The notes under the pieces are model-generated. The model was not told where the DNA came from and made no database searches. It saw only the letters and a program-made list of their open reading frames with translations. The translations under genes were made by a program, and so were the position numbers. From Deltaproteobacteria bacterium (GTDB lineage Bacteria > Desulfobacterota > Desulfobacteria > Desulfobacterales > ETH-SRB1), in assembly GCA_003647525.1 (NCBI GenBank), contig QMMZ01000132.1, positions 1-6,234 on the forward strand: a DNA stretch of 6,234 bases, in the 5' to 3' direction. Below, one piece after another: positions 1-6,233 of this stretch (positions are counted from its first letter, which is position 1; each line of letters opens with the position of its first letter).

Positions 1-69
1 GATCTGATTGAGCAAAACCGCAGGAATAGCGAGCTATTTCGAGGACTTTTGCGATTGAAGATCGGTTAA
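1..69 (+). pseudogene. Unidentified C-terminal coding tail (22 codons)
   Basis: Frame 1 is open from the first base and ends at TAA 67-69. The peptide is rich in Arg, Leu and Glu and ends LFRGLLRLKIG, which looks like real protein rather than random translation. I do not recognise the family. It lies just upstream of the hsdR remnant and in a different reading frame from it, so it may be the end of a neighbouring accessory gene or another deletion remnant. The gene would extend left of the window. Low confidence because it is so short. Confidence 0.3.
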
Positions 70-73
70 AGAT

Positions 74-399
74 ATGGTGAAGTCGGGATGCAAAAATGCC
101 AAGTTATTTTTGACCGAGCCCTATGTCTGGGCTAAAGATAGCTGGATGGACATCATCGGCTCTTTTCTTCACTTGCAGACAGATGAATTTAAAGTTGATG
201 GGAAATATTTAAAAAAGAAAAGCTCATATTCCCCAGGTTTCATTAATTGGATGTTGTCAGAAAGATAGCCCTGGATGCCAGGCAAAAAGGCACCGATAAT
301 AATTATCTGATTCAGCATTCAGCGGGCAGCGGCAAAAGCAATTCCATTGCATGGCTGGCCTGCAGGTTATCCAGTCTGCATAATAATAAAGATGAGCGG
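74..399 (+). pseudogene. hsdR: Type I restriction enzyme R subunit (HsdR) internal fragment, frameshifted and stopped
   Basis: HsdR is the ATP-dependent translocase and nuclease subunit of type I restriction systems. Two reading frames together spell its segment just before and through the Walker A motif. Frame 2 carries VWAKDSWMDIIGSFLHLQ (about 128-181), like the conserved VWxxDSWLDIL-FLHL stretch. Frame 1 carries LIFPRFH, a TAA, then LDVVRKIALDAR and the ATP-binding motif QHSAGSGKSNSIAWLA (about 223-360), ending at SSLHNNKDE near 396. The frame change falls near the A-rich run at 211-222 and fits a one-base loss. The TAA at 244-246 stands where the family has Gln in HQLDVVRK, so it looks like a CAA-to-TAA change. 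About 100 codons remain of a family usually near 1000 residues: the N-terminal nuclease domain and nearly all of the helicase domains are absent. It is clearly dead. Homology stops abruptly where the radC fragment begins. Confidence 0.85.
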
Positions 400-401
400 A
401 C

Positions 402-599
402 GTCATCTCCGATAGGGCTGCTGCTGTAATATTTGCACATAACCATCCTTCCGGTGATCTTAAACATAGCAATAGCGATTTGAAAATCCATGAACAACTG
501 ACTGAGGCAGGAAAGATCCTCGGTCTGCGAATTCTCGACCACATCATAGTGACTAAAAAGGGATATTTCAGCTTTCAGGAGGCCGGGTTGATTGGTTGA
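402..599 (+). pseudogene. radC: RadC/JAB-domain protein, C-terminal fragment
   Basis: Frame 3 reads VISDRAAAVIFAHNHPSGD and continues through SNSD, LTEAGKILGLRILDHIIVT and GYFSFQEAGLIG to TGA 597-599. HNHPSGD followed by SNSD gives the JAMM/MPN metal-binding pattern HxH-x7-SxxD that marks RadC. About 65 codons remain of a family usually near 220 residues; the helix-hairpin-helix N-terminus and the upstream catalytic Glu region are missing. The end of the protein looks natural. There is no start codon of its own: an in-frame TGA lies at 393-395 and the hsdR remnant runs straight into it at about 396-402. RadC proteins are common in integrated elements and often sit near restriction genes, and their precise biochemical role is unsettled. 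A non-functional deletion remnant is the best reading. Confidence 0.87.
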
Positions 600-651
600 A
601 TGGCAACCTCCTACTCTGTAACTCGTTTAATTTTAAAACTTTAAATATATC

Positions 652-678
652 TTGACTATTTATCAATAATTGTACAAA
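652..678 (+). promoter_or_regulatory. Possible weak sigma70-like promoter for the gatB operon
   Basis: TTGACT at 652-657 matches five of six -35 bases. TACAAA at 673-678 matches four of six -10 bases, but the spacer is only 15 bp. The DNA here is AT-rich and lies between the radC stop and gatB, where a promoter is expected. The short spacer and poor -10 keep confidence low. Confidence 0.25.
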
Positions 679-701
679 AATATTAGGACTCGCTCAACTT
701 A

Positions 702-719
702 GGAAAAAATGGAAAAAAT
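702..719 (+). repeat. 9-bp tandem duplication carrying two SD-like/ATG units at the gatB start
   Basis: GGAAAAAAT occurs twice in tandem (702-710 and 711-719), each copy followed by G, so that a purine-rich GGA sits four bases before an ATG in both. This makes two possible gatB starts, 709 and 718. The family usually begins with a short M-x-(Y/F)EPVIGLE, which fits the second ATG (MEFEPVIG) as well as or better than the first ([11 protein letters not shown]). The first copy has the slightly better Shine-Dalgarno, AGGA at 701-704. Confidence 0.6.
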
Positions 720-2148
720 GGAATTTGAACCTGTAATAGGGCTTGAAGTTCATGCCCAGTTAAAGACAGATACAAAAATTTTCTGCAACTGTTCAACATC
801 ATTCGGAGCGCCTCCCAATACTCATACCTGCCCTGTTTGTCTGGGCATGCCTGGTATGCTTCCGGTACTTAATAAAAAGGTTGTTGAATACACAATTAAA
901 ATGGCTCTGGCAACAAACTGTAAAGTCGAGCATGAAAGCAGATTTGCACGCAAAAACTATTTCTATCCCGACCTCCCAAAGGGCTACCAGATTTCCCAGT
1001 ATGAACTTCCTGTTGCTCAGTTTGGATATATAGATATTGAAGTGGACGACTATAGCAAAAGAGTAGGTATTACAAGAATACATATGGAAGAAGATGCCGG
1101 CAAGTTAAGCCATGATCCAGGCAGACCGGTTAGTTTTGTCGATTTTAACAGGACAGGCATACCCCTTATGGAAATTGTAAGCGAGCCGGATATCCGGTCA
1201 CCGGAAGAAGCAGGGAATTATCTGAGACAGCTAAGGTCGATTGTACGTTACCTTGGCATATGTGATGGCAACATGGAGGAAGGGAGTTTCAGGTGTGATG
1301 CAAACGTGTCAGTCAGGGCTGTCGGCGCTGAACAATTCGGAACCCGTGCAGAGCTTAAGAATTTGAACTCATTTAAGCATGTTGAGAAAGCGCTGCATTA
1401 TGAAATTAACAGACAAAAGGAAATTATTCTTGAGGGCGGCAAGGTAGTGCAGGAGACAAGGCTATGGGACCCTGTTGCAAACAGGTCAATGTCAATGCGC
1501 AGCAAAGAGGAGGCTCATGACTACCGGTATTTTCCGGATCCCGACCTTTTGCCTTTGGTTATAGATGAAGACTGGATAGAGGCTGTCAGGAAAACTTTGC
1601 CTGAACTTCCGGCTGAAAAAAAGAAACGCTTTATAAAGGAATACGGTCTTCCTTCATACGATGCAGATAGCCTGACGGCAAGCCTGGCAACAGCAAACTA
1701 CTTTGAGAATTGTTTAAAAATATTCCCTGAGTCCAAAACCGTCAGCAACTGGATCATGGGATCGCTAATGGGCCTTTTAAATGCTGAAGGAAAGACCATA
1801 GAACAGTCACCCATATCATCTCAAAACCTGGCGCAACTGCTCAGGCTTATCAAGGAAGGTGTTATAAGCGGAAAGATTGCCAAAGTTGTTTTTGAACACA
1901 TGGCAAAAACAGGAAAGGCGCCTGATAAAATTGTAAAAGAAAAAGGCCTTGTCCAGGTTACTGATGTTTCCGCAATAGAAGAAATAATATTAAAGGTGCT
2001 TGCAGATAATACCAAAGAGGTTGATGATTACAGGAATGGGAAAACCAGGCTTTTGGGTTTTTTTGTGGGGCAGGTAATGAAGAAGACTAAAGGCAAGGCA
2101 AATCCAAAGATAGTTAACGAGGTTTTGAAGGAAAAGCTGGGGAAATGA
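709..2148 (+). CDS. gatB: Aspartyl/glutamyl-tRNA(Asn/Gln) amidotransferase subunit B
   Basis: GatB is the kinase and tRNA-binding subunit of the cytoplasmic GatCAB complex. The complex converts misacylated Glu-tRNA(Gln) or Asp-tRNA(Asn) to Gln-tRNA(Gln) or Asn-tRNA(Asn), using ATP and ammonia supplied by GatA. The 479 residues match the family length of about 475-480. Visible landmarks are [13 protein letters not shown] (residues 6-18), the paired cysteines CNC (26-28) and CPVC (41-44), [18 protein letters not shown], the [11 protein letters not shown] stretch, [17 protein letters not shown], and [12 protein letters not shown]. Next come [22 protein letters not shown] and [13 protein letters not shown]. 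The helical and YqeY-like tail that contacts tRNA fills roughly residue 325 to the end, closing with [17 protein letters not shown]. The start at 709 has AGGA four bases upstream; 718 is an alternative. gatA and gatC are not in this window, so they must lie elsewhere. The stop overlaps the next start as ATGA, so the two genes are probably translationally coupled. Nothing suggests damage. Confidence 0.98.
   Translation: MEKMEFEPVIGLEVHAQLKTDTKIFCNCSTSFGAPPNTHTCPVCLGMPGMLPVLNKKVVEYTIKMALATNCKVEHESRFARKNYFYPDLPKGYQISQYELPVAQFGYIDIEVDDYSKRVGITRIHMEEDAGKLSHDPGRPVSFVDFNRTGIPLMEIVSEPDIRSPEEAGNYLRQLRSIVRYLGICDGNMEEGSFRCDANVSVRAVGAEQFGTRAELKNLNSFKHVEKALHYEINRQKEIILEGGKVVQETRLWDPVANRSMSMRSKEEAHDYRYFPDPDLLPLVIDEDWIEAVRKTLPELPAEKKKRFIKEYGLPSYDADSLTASLATANYFENCLKIFPESKTVSNWIMGSLMGLLNAEGKTIEQSPISSQNLAQLLRLIKEGVISGKIAKVVFEHMAKTGKAPDKIVKEKGLVQVTDVSAIEEIILKVLADNTKEVDDYRNGKTRLLGFFVGQVMKKTKGKANPKIVNEVLKEKLGK
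2128..2148 (+). promoter_or_regulatory. Translational coupling site (ATGA overlap with upstream SD)
   Basis: The gatB stop TGA (2146-2148) overlaps the next ATG (2145-2147). AAGGA at 2128-2132 lies 12 bases from the ATG, and GGGGA at 2139-2143 lies one base from it. Neither spacing is ideal. The usual reading is that ribosomes finishing gatB reinitiate on the downstream gene, so its expression should follow gatB. Confidence 0.6.
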
Positions 2149-3824
2149 GTATATTTGAAAATAAATATTTAAGGAAGATCGGCATTCTTATTGTTTTAAG
2201 TATGTTATTTTTGTTGATAATGAGTTTTAATTCAAATTCAGTATTTGCGAAACAGTATCGTGTTGCAATTATACCGTTTAAGATAAATGCCGAAAAGGAT
2301 ATGACATTTTTAAAAGACGGCGTGCTCGATATGCTTTCTTCCAGACTTTCTTCTGAAGAAAATGTGGAGATTGTCGGCAGGCAAGAGACTGAGAAGGTTG
2401 TGAAAAGTCTTGAAGGTGTTTTAAATGAAGAAAAAGCCAGGGAGGTCGGTGCCAAACTTGAAGCAGATTATGTTCTTTTTGGCAGCCTGACAATTTTTGG
2501 AGACAGCGTTAGTATTGACTCAAAAATGGTAGAGGTTACGGGAGATAGAGAAACCCTTGCTTTTTTTAACCAGACTCGGGGTATTGGTGAGGTAATTCCG
2601 AAAATAAATACTTTTGCTGAAGATATAAATGAAAAGGTATTTGGCCGGGTATCAAAAGAAGTCCCTGCAAAGCAGACTCAGCCGGTGCAGACAGACAACA
2701 TATATGCTCATCCGGAGAAGCTCGTAGAGGATTTTGGCGAATTTGAATATGCAGGCAAAAAAAGCGATCTAAATCCGGCATTTATTGTGAGTCGCCCTCA
2801 AAAATCTTCGAGGGAATTCTGGAAGAGCAGGAATTTCAGGGAACTTATAAATGGTATTGCATTAGGTGATGTTGACCGCGACGGGAAGGTTGAGACAGTA
2901 ATCATAACTTCTGATTCAGTACATATTTATCGGTTTGAGAATAATCGATTATTAGAAATAATGAAGATAGATGAAGACAAGTATAAAATTTTCATCGGAG
3001 TTGATGTCGCAGATATTAATAACAACGGTTATCCTGAAATATTTATAACAAGCCTGAATCCACAAAGAAATGTTATTAATTCAATTGTGTTTGAATATGA
3101 TGGTAAAAATTATAATAGAATCGTGGATAGCTGCGCCTGGTATTACAGGGTGGTTGAACTTCCAGGCCGTGAAAGCGTCCTGTTTGGTCAGAAGCAAAAA
3201 ACAGGCGGACCTGATACTTTCTCCAGCGAAATATTTGAAATGGCTTGGAACAATACCGAATATATTCCGGATAGAAAAGTTATGCCGTCAAACCGCGCGA
3301 ATTTAATGGGCTTTTGTCTTGGCGATGTTATGAACGATGGAGGAGAAACTGTTATCGCTTATGACAAGTCCGATTATATAAGAATTATCAATCAGTCGGG
3401 CAGGATTTTATGGACAGGAAATATTCATTACGGTGGCAGCACGCTTTATTATGAAATGCCATCATTTGAGCCAGGCTCCGATAATCGTCAATATTATCCA
3501 ATGAGAATAATTATAACCGATATTAATTTAGACGGAAAATATGAAATTATTGCAGTCAAAAACTATGAATTAACAGGAAGGCTCTTGAAACAGTTAAGAA
3601 AATTCAAAGAAGCTCAAATAGAGTCGCTTTCATGGAACGGCCTGGGGCTCACAACTAACTGGAAAACAGCAAAAATTTCCGGCTATATACGTGATTTTGC
3701 TATTGGTGATTTTGACAATGACGGAGAAGATGAAATTGTAGCGGCAGTAATAAGTAAAAGCGGTTCTATTATAGGAACACGTCCGAAAAGTTCAGTTATT
3801 TCTTATGACCTGAAAAAAAAGTGA
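2145..3824 (+). CDS. Exported protein: TolB/FlgO-like N-terminal domain plus five FG-GAP/VCBS repeats
   Basis: I cannot name a specific function. The N-terminus has basic residues (Lys7, Arg10, Lys11), a hydrophobic core at about 12-27 and a likely signal peptidase I site after VFA (residue 35), so the protein is probably periplasmic or outer-surface; there is no lipobox Cys. Residues about 37-135 ([43 protein letters not shown], then a matching VEVTGDRE strand) resemble the alpha/beta domain of TolB-N/FlgO/CsgG-type envelope proteins. A linker at about 165-210 is followed by five calcium-loop repeats of the FG-GAP/VCBS type. These are DVDRDGKVE (242-250), DINNNGYPE (290-298), DVMNDGGE (394-401), DINLDGKYE (459-467) and DFDNDGEDE (522-530), each followed by a beta strand such as TVIITS or EIIAV. 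The third loop is one residue short and has Met at a ligand position, so it may bind metal poorly. Such repeats usually build a beta-propeller. The gene is coupled to gatB by ATGA overlap and ends just before the convergent alr. Confidence 0.9.
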   Translation: MSIFENKYLRKIGILIVLSMLFLLIMSFNSNSVFAKQYRVAIIPFKINAEKDMTFLKDGVLDMLSSRLSSEENVEIVGRQETEKVVKSLEGVLNEEKAREVGAKLEADYVLFGSLTIFGDSVSIDSKMVEVTGDRETLAFFNQTRGIGEVIPKINTFAEDINEKVFGRVSKEVPAKQTQPVQTDNIYAHPEKLVEDFGEFEYAGKKSDLNPAFIVSRPQKSSREFWKSRNFRELINGIALGDVDRDGKVETVIITSDSVHIYRFENNRLLEIMKIDEDKYKIFIGVDVADINNNGYPEIFITSLNPQRNVINSIVFEYDGKNYNRIVDSCAWYYRVVELPGRESVLFGQKQKTGGPDTFSSEIFEMAWNNTEYIPDRKVMPSNRANLMGFCLGDVMNDGGETVIAYDKSDYIRIINQSGRILWTGNIHYGGSTLYYEMPSFEPGSDNRQYYPMRIIITDINLDGKYEIIAVKNYELTGRLLKQLRKFKEAQIESLSWNGLGLTTNWKTAKISGYIRDFAIGDFDNDGEDEIVAAVISKSGSIIGTRPKSSVISYDLKKK

Positions 3825-3920
3825 GAAATTAAAAATCTATTTTTTAGATACCGGCAATTTCTATTTCCATTCTTGCCCAAATTTTCGTTTTGTGAGTATC
3901 AGGATTCGGGTTAATAAGTT

Positions 3921-5081
3921 CTATCGCTGATAAATCCTTGGCACACGCTCCATTATTGTTGAAACAACTTCATAGTTGATTGTATTTATCGTTGAAGCAA
4001 TTTCATCCACAGTTATTGAAGAATTGCTCTGCTTGCCGAAAACAACTACTTCTTCTCCAATTGCAATTTCTGGAATATTTCCCACATCAAGCATGGTCAA
4101 GTCCATGCAGATGCGTCCCACGATTGGTGCACTTTGACCGCATACAAGCATGCGGCCTTTTGAGGACAGCAGCCTGTTAAGTCCGTCCGCGTAACCTATT
4201 GATACTGTGGCAATAGTTGTGGGCTTTTCAGTCTCATAGGTTGCTCCATAACTTACTTTGAAACCAGCCGGAACTTTTTTTAAATGAATTATCTTTGTTT
4301 TTAGTTCCATTGCCGGTTTTAGCTTAATGATGCTTCTGTCCACTTCCTCTGAGGTGTAAAATCCGTAAATTGAAATGCCGGCACGAACCATATTCAGATG
4401 GGTTTCCGGCATATTTATTATAGCTGCACTGTTTGCGGCATGAGTTACAGGTATTTCCAGACCTGCGATGCGTAGCTTGTTAAGAATGTCCATAAATATT
4501 TCAAACTGCTTACCAGCATAAGACCTGTCCGATTCATCGGCTGTTGCAAAATGGGTGTAAATACCTTCCAGATCAAGCATGGGTAAGCGAGAGATTGATT
4601 CAACCTTGCTTACAGAGCTGTCTGTAATTTCCTTGTTGTATTTTGATAATCTGAGTCGGTCCGGCAGGAGCCCGAGTCTTCCCATTCCTGTATCTACTTT
4701 AATGTGGACTTTAATTTTTTTACTATATGCGGCTACGGCTTCAGAAAGCGCTCTGGATGTTTCGTAAGAATAAACTGTTTGTGTGAGGTCGAGTTCAATA
4801 AGTTTTTTTGCATGCGTTGGAGAAGTATATCCGAAAATCAGAACAGGCGCATCAATGCCCGCGTTTCTGAGCTGAATACCTTCTTCAATATGCGCAACAC
4901 CAAGAGCCGCTGCGCCGTTTTCAAGCGACTGCCTGGCAACTTCAATTATGCCGTGCCCATAAGCATTTGCCTTTACAACGGCCATGAAGCGTGCCTTTGG
5001 GTTTGTGATGCGCCGTAATTCACGGATGTTATGGGCTATGGCTTTAAGGTCAACTTCCGCCCATACAAGTGGTGGGTCCAA
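3921..5081 (-). CDS. alr: Alanine racemase (PLP-dependent)
   Basis: Alr interconverts L- and D-alanine in the cytoplasm, supplying D-alanine for peptidoglycan. The 386 residues are close to the usual 360-390. The PLP lysine is Lys37 in AVVKANAYGHG (34-44). The barrel continues with HIKVDTGMGRLGL (126-138), GIYTHFATADE (173-183), HAANSAA (214-220) and MVRAGISIYG (231-240). The second catalytic residue, Tyr278, lies in KVSYGATY (275-282), followed by SIGYADGLNR (294-303) and VGRICMDLTMLDV (321-333), which belong to the C-terminal beta domain. A slightly long segment (about 140-172, Ser-rich) sits before LEGIYTHFA. The start is TTG at 5081-5079, supported by GAGG seven bases upstream. An in-frame TGA at 5093-5091 leaves no room for an ATG. 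The protein ends VPRIYQR, typical of the family. It converges on the propeller gene with 96 bp between stops; the asnS remnant lies upstream in the same direction. No convincing promoter was found in the AT-rich 5094-5204. Confidence 0.97.
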   Translation of the reverse strand: MDPPLVWAEVDLKAIAHNIRELRRITNPKARFMAVVKANAYGHGIIEVARQSLENGAAALGVAHIEEGIQLRNAGIDAPVLIFGYTSPTHAKKLIELDLTQTVYSYETSRALSEAVAAYSKKIKVHIKVDTGMGRLGLLPDRLRLSKYNKEITDSSVSKVESISRLPMLDLEGIYTHFATADESDRSYAGKQFEIFMDILNKLRIAGLEIPVTHAANSAAIINMPETHLNMVRAGISIYGFYTSEEVDRSIIKLKPAMELKTKIIHLKKVPAGFKVSYGATYETEKPTTIATVSIGYADGLNRLLSSKGRMLVCGQSAPIVGRICMDLTMLDVGNIPEIAIGEEVVVFGKQSNSSITVDEIASTINTINYEVVSTIMERVPRIYQR

Positions 5082-5088
5082 GAGAATA

Positions 5089-5094
5089 CCTCAA
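5089..5094 (-). promoter_or_regulatory. Ribosome binding site deciding the TTG start of alr
   Basis: On the minus strand TTGAGG (5094-5089) ends seven bases before the TTG at 5081-5079. The same bases contain an in-frame TGA (5093-5091), so the reading frame cannot extend upstream. SD and stop together fix the non-ATG start. Confidence 0.75.
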
Positions 5095-5204
5095 AAAGTT
5101 TATTTTTAATTCAAAGTTTTACTATCAAATTTAAATATTAACACAACACAGTTTTAATTACACCAGAAATTTACGCTTGGACAACCGACGGATAAAGCCT
5201 GCTG

Positions 5205-5381
5205 TCAAAAATCTATGGTGTTTGGGGTTCTTGGAAATGGAATTACATCTCTGATGTTGCTTGTACCCGTCATTAACATTATTAACCTCTCAAACCCAAG
5301 ACCAAAACCACTGTGGGGAACAGTTCCAAATTTTCGGGAATCTAAATACCACCAGTAATTTTCTTTTAAAAGATCCGTTTC
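5205..5381 (-). pseudogene. asnS: Asparaginyl-tRNA synthetase, C-terminal fragment (class II motif 3)
   Basis: AsnRS charges tRNA(Asn) in the cytoplasm. The minus-strand frame ending at TGA 5207-5205 reads [18 protein letters not shown], then [15 protein letters not shown] and [17 protein letters not shown]. This is the extreme C-terminus of AsnRS, including motif 3 (GLGFER, whose Arg contacts ATP) and the [11 protein letters not shown] tail. About 55-60 codons match, out of a usual 430-460. The frame stays open upstream to a TTG at 5450, but the extra residues ([19 protein letters not shown]) do not look like AsnRS and are AT-biased. The break is therefore near 5381, and the anticodon-binding domain and motifs 1 and 2 are absent. 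The end itself looks natural. A functional product is not expected. An intact copy elsewhere, or reliance on GatCAB for Asn-tRNA(Asn), cannot be decided from the window. Confidence 0.9.
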
Positions 5382-5475
5382 ATTTTTTTTAAAGAAATCT
5401 TCGGTTATGTACAAGTATAAAAAATTTGATGTTTGGTAGCGTGTTAGCAAGTTGATTGCTATGAAGGATCTGTCA

Positions 5476-5534
5476 TAGTAGCGGCTTTACGCAACTTGCC
5501 AAATTGCTTTGGGCGGGATAAACCCGCCACTACA
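5476..5534. repeat. REP/REPIN-like palindromic element with GTAG tetranucleotides
   Basis: Read on the minus strand from 5533, GTAG is followed by TGGCGGGTTTATCCCGCC, a perfect 6-bp stem (5512-5517 with 5523-5528) with a 5-base loop. On the plus strand a second GTAG (5478-5481) followed by CGGC opens the element, so the ends form an imperfect inverted repeat (ATAGTAGCGG against GTAGTGGCGG, 8 of 10). GTAG plus a palindrome is the classic layout of REP sequences mobilised by RAYT (TnpA-REP) proteins, and two in inverted orientation form a REPIN. The left half is degenerate. It lies between two gene remnants, the usual intergenic niche for such repeats. Whether it is multicopy cannot be seen here. 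Confidence 0.6.
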
Positions 5535-5571
5535 GGAATCTGTCGATGAAGATTAGAACATTCGGAAGGAC

Positions 5572-5827
5572 ATGGAAATTACCTACCCGCACAGCTCGAA
5601 AGATTGTTATAACTTAAGAGAAGAACTTTATGAAATATTTGAGTTAGAAGGCATTTCCAAAGAAGATGCAAAAGAAAAAAATAGATGAGTGGTACGGAAA
5701 AGCAAATCTATTCGAAGCAAAAGGATTCAACCCGTTCACGTCCTTTACCAAAACCTATAGAAATTTTGAAGAAAATATATTGAACTATTTTACTGATCGA
5801 ATTTCAAGTGGTCCTGTCGAGGGTTAA
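5572..5827 (+). pseudogene. ISL3-family transposase fragment, frameshifted
   Basis: Two frames together spell the late part of an ISL3 (IS204/IS1001/IS1096-type) DDE transposase. Frame 1 (5572-5680) reads ITYPHSSKDCYNLREELYEI and on to GISKEDAKEK; frame 2 (5681-5827) reads IDEWYGKANLFEAKGFNPF, then FEENILNYFTDRISSGPVEG and a stop. The segment corresponds to the region before and at the conserved NYF-R-(S/T)-G-VEGLNN box that carries the last catalytic Glu. The frame changes at a run of seven A (5675-5681), consistent with one inserted A. Family members continue VEGLNNKIK; here GGT is followed directly by TAA (5825-5827), as if one T were lost, and no homology follows. Both ends are missing (about 85 of some 400 codons remain), so it is dead. 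No terminal inverted repeats of the IS were found nearby. Confidence 0.8.
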
Positions 5828-6097
5828 TTTTGACATCATTTTTTCTTTATGCGATATAAATTATATTATTTATTAACTAAATTAATTATAGATATTAGTT
5901 TAATATCATAATATTTTAAATAGTTAAGATTCTGGCAAGTTATCTGAACTTCAAAACTTCTTGCGAGATAGCCTTCAATAGGGTTATCCGGTTTTCTGTT
6001 TAATATCCAAATTGTTGAAATATAAAGTTAGAAAAATTGTATTTTGTGCTAATTTTTGATCAATAATCATGAAGACTGTTGGAATAGTCAGAAACTA
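5828..6097. other. AT-rich stretch without a recognisable gene
   Basis: The first 110 bases are extremely AT-rich, with runs of TTAATTATA-like sequence. No reading frame with a start, an SD and protein-like content was seen on either strand. A weak 5-bp inverted repeat (GCAAG with CTTGC, around 5936-5965) has a long loop and is not convincing. It separates the transposase remnant from the GC-rich tract and may include non-coding end sequence of the degraded IS. Confidence 0.6.
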
Positions 6098-6103
6098 TAT
6101 AAT
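6098..6103 (+). promoter_or_regulatory. Candidate -10 box ahead of the structured tract
   Basis: TATAAT is a perfect -10 hexamer and would place a transcript start near 6110, exactly where the first strong hairpin begins. No good -35 is seen at 16-18 bp (the nearest hexamer, CTGTTG, is poor), and the surrounding DNA is AT-rich, so a chance match is possible. Confidence 0.3.
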
Positions 6104-6109
6104 AACTGG

Positions 6110-6134
6110 TTCCAGGCGGCTTCGCCGCCTGGAA
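6110..6134. repeat. Perfect 11-bp hairpin with TTC loop
   Basis: TTCCAGGCGGC (6110-6120), loop TTC, then GCCGCCTGGAA (6124-6134) pair without mismatch. The stem is GC-rich, so it would be very stable as RNA or extruded DNA. No T-run follows on either side, so it is not a simple intrinsic terminator. It marks the start of a GC-rich tract sharply different from the AT-rich DNA to its left. Confidence 0.85.
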
Positions 6135-6137
6135 TCG

Positions 6138-6207
6138 CGGTGCTGACTACGTCGAGCACCTTGCCCGGCGCCTCTGGCGCCTGAACAAGGTACTCGACCG
6201 GTCACCG
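6138..6207. repeat. Long interrupted hairpin with extrahelical bases
   Basis: Four helices nest in register. From outside in they are CGGTG (6138-6142) with CACCG (6203-6207), GTCGAG (6151-6156) with CTCGAC (6193-6198), ACCTTG (6158-6163) with CAAGGT (6186-6191), and GGCGCC (6167-6172) with GGCGCC (6176-6181) closing on a TCT loop. They are separated by small unpaired bases (C opposite A, CCC opposite TGAA, and a larger bulge near the base). GAC 6145-6147 could pair with GTC 6201-6203 instead of the innermost outer pair. Such nested pairing over 70 bases is far beyond chance. It could belong to a structured RNA, an IS or retroelement end, or a folded recombination site; integron attC consensus boxes were not found. 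Confidence 0.75.
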
Positions 6208-6220
6208 TGAACTTTACAAT

Positions 6221-6233
6221 CAAGCTTCGCTTG
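6221..6233. repeat. Short hairpin with TTC loop at the window edge
   Basis: CAAGC, loop TTC, GCTTG. It shares the GCTTCGC core with the hairpin at 6110-6134. The structure may continue beyond the window. Confidence 0.45.

Noticed and set aside
257..547. Minus-strand open frames over the hsdR/radC remnants
   Set aside because: They are antisense to clear HsdR and RadC homology and their peptides look random.
799..1083. Minus-strand open frame inside gatB
   Set aside because: Shadow of a strongly conserved gene; no SD and no protein-like content.
2114..2455. Minus-strand open frame across the gatB/propeller junction
   Set aside because: Ser/Phe-rich antisense translation of two convincing genes.
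3834..3848. ATCTA-TTTTT-TAGAT hairpin after the propeller gene as a terminator
   Set aside because: Only five A/T pairs, too weak for an intrinsic terminator; no better candidate in the 96-bp convergent gap.
4704..5018. Plus-strand open frame of 104 codons antisense to alr
   Set aside because: Alr motifs on the other strand fully explain the DNA; this frame has no recognisable features.
5094..5204. Promoter for alr in the AT-rich upstream DNA
   Set aside because: TTGATA and TTGTGT hexamers occur on the minus strand, but no -10 at proper spacing matches more than three of six bases.
6105..6215. Integron attC site
   Set aside because: Folding with extrahelical bases is attC-like, but no RYYYAAC/GTTRRRY core boxes flank the hairpin and no integrase or cassette is seen.
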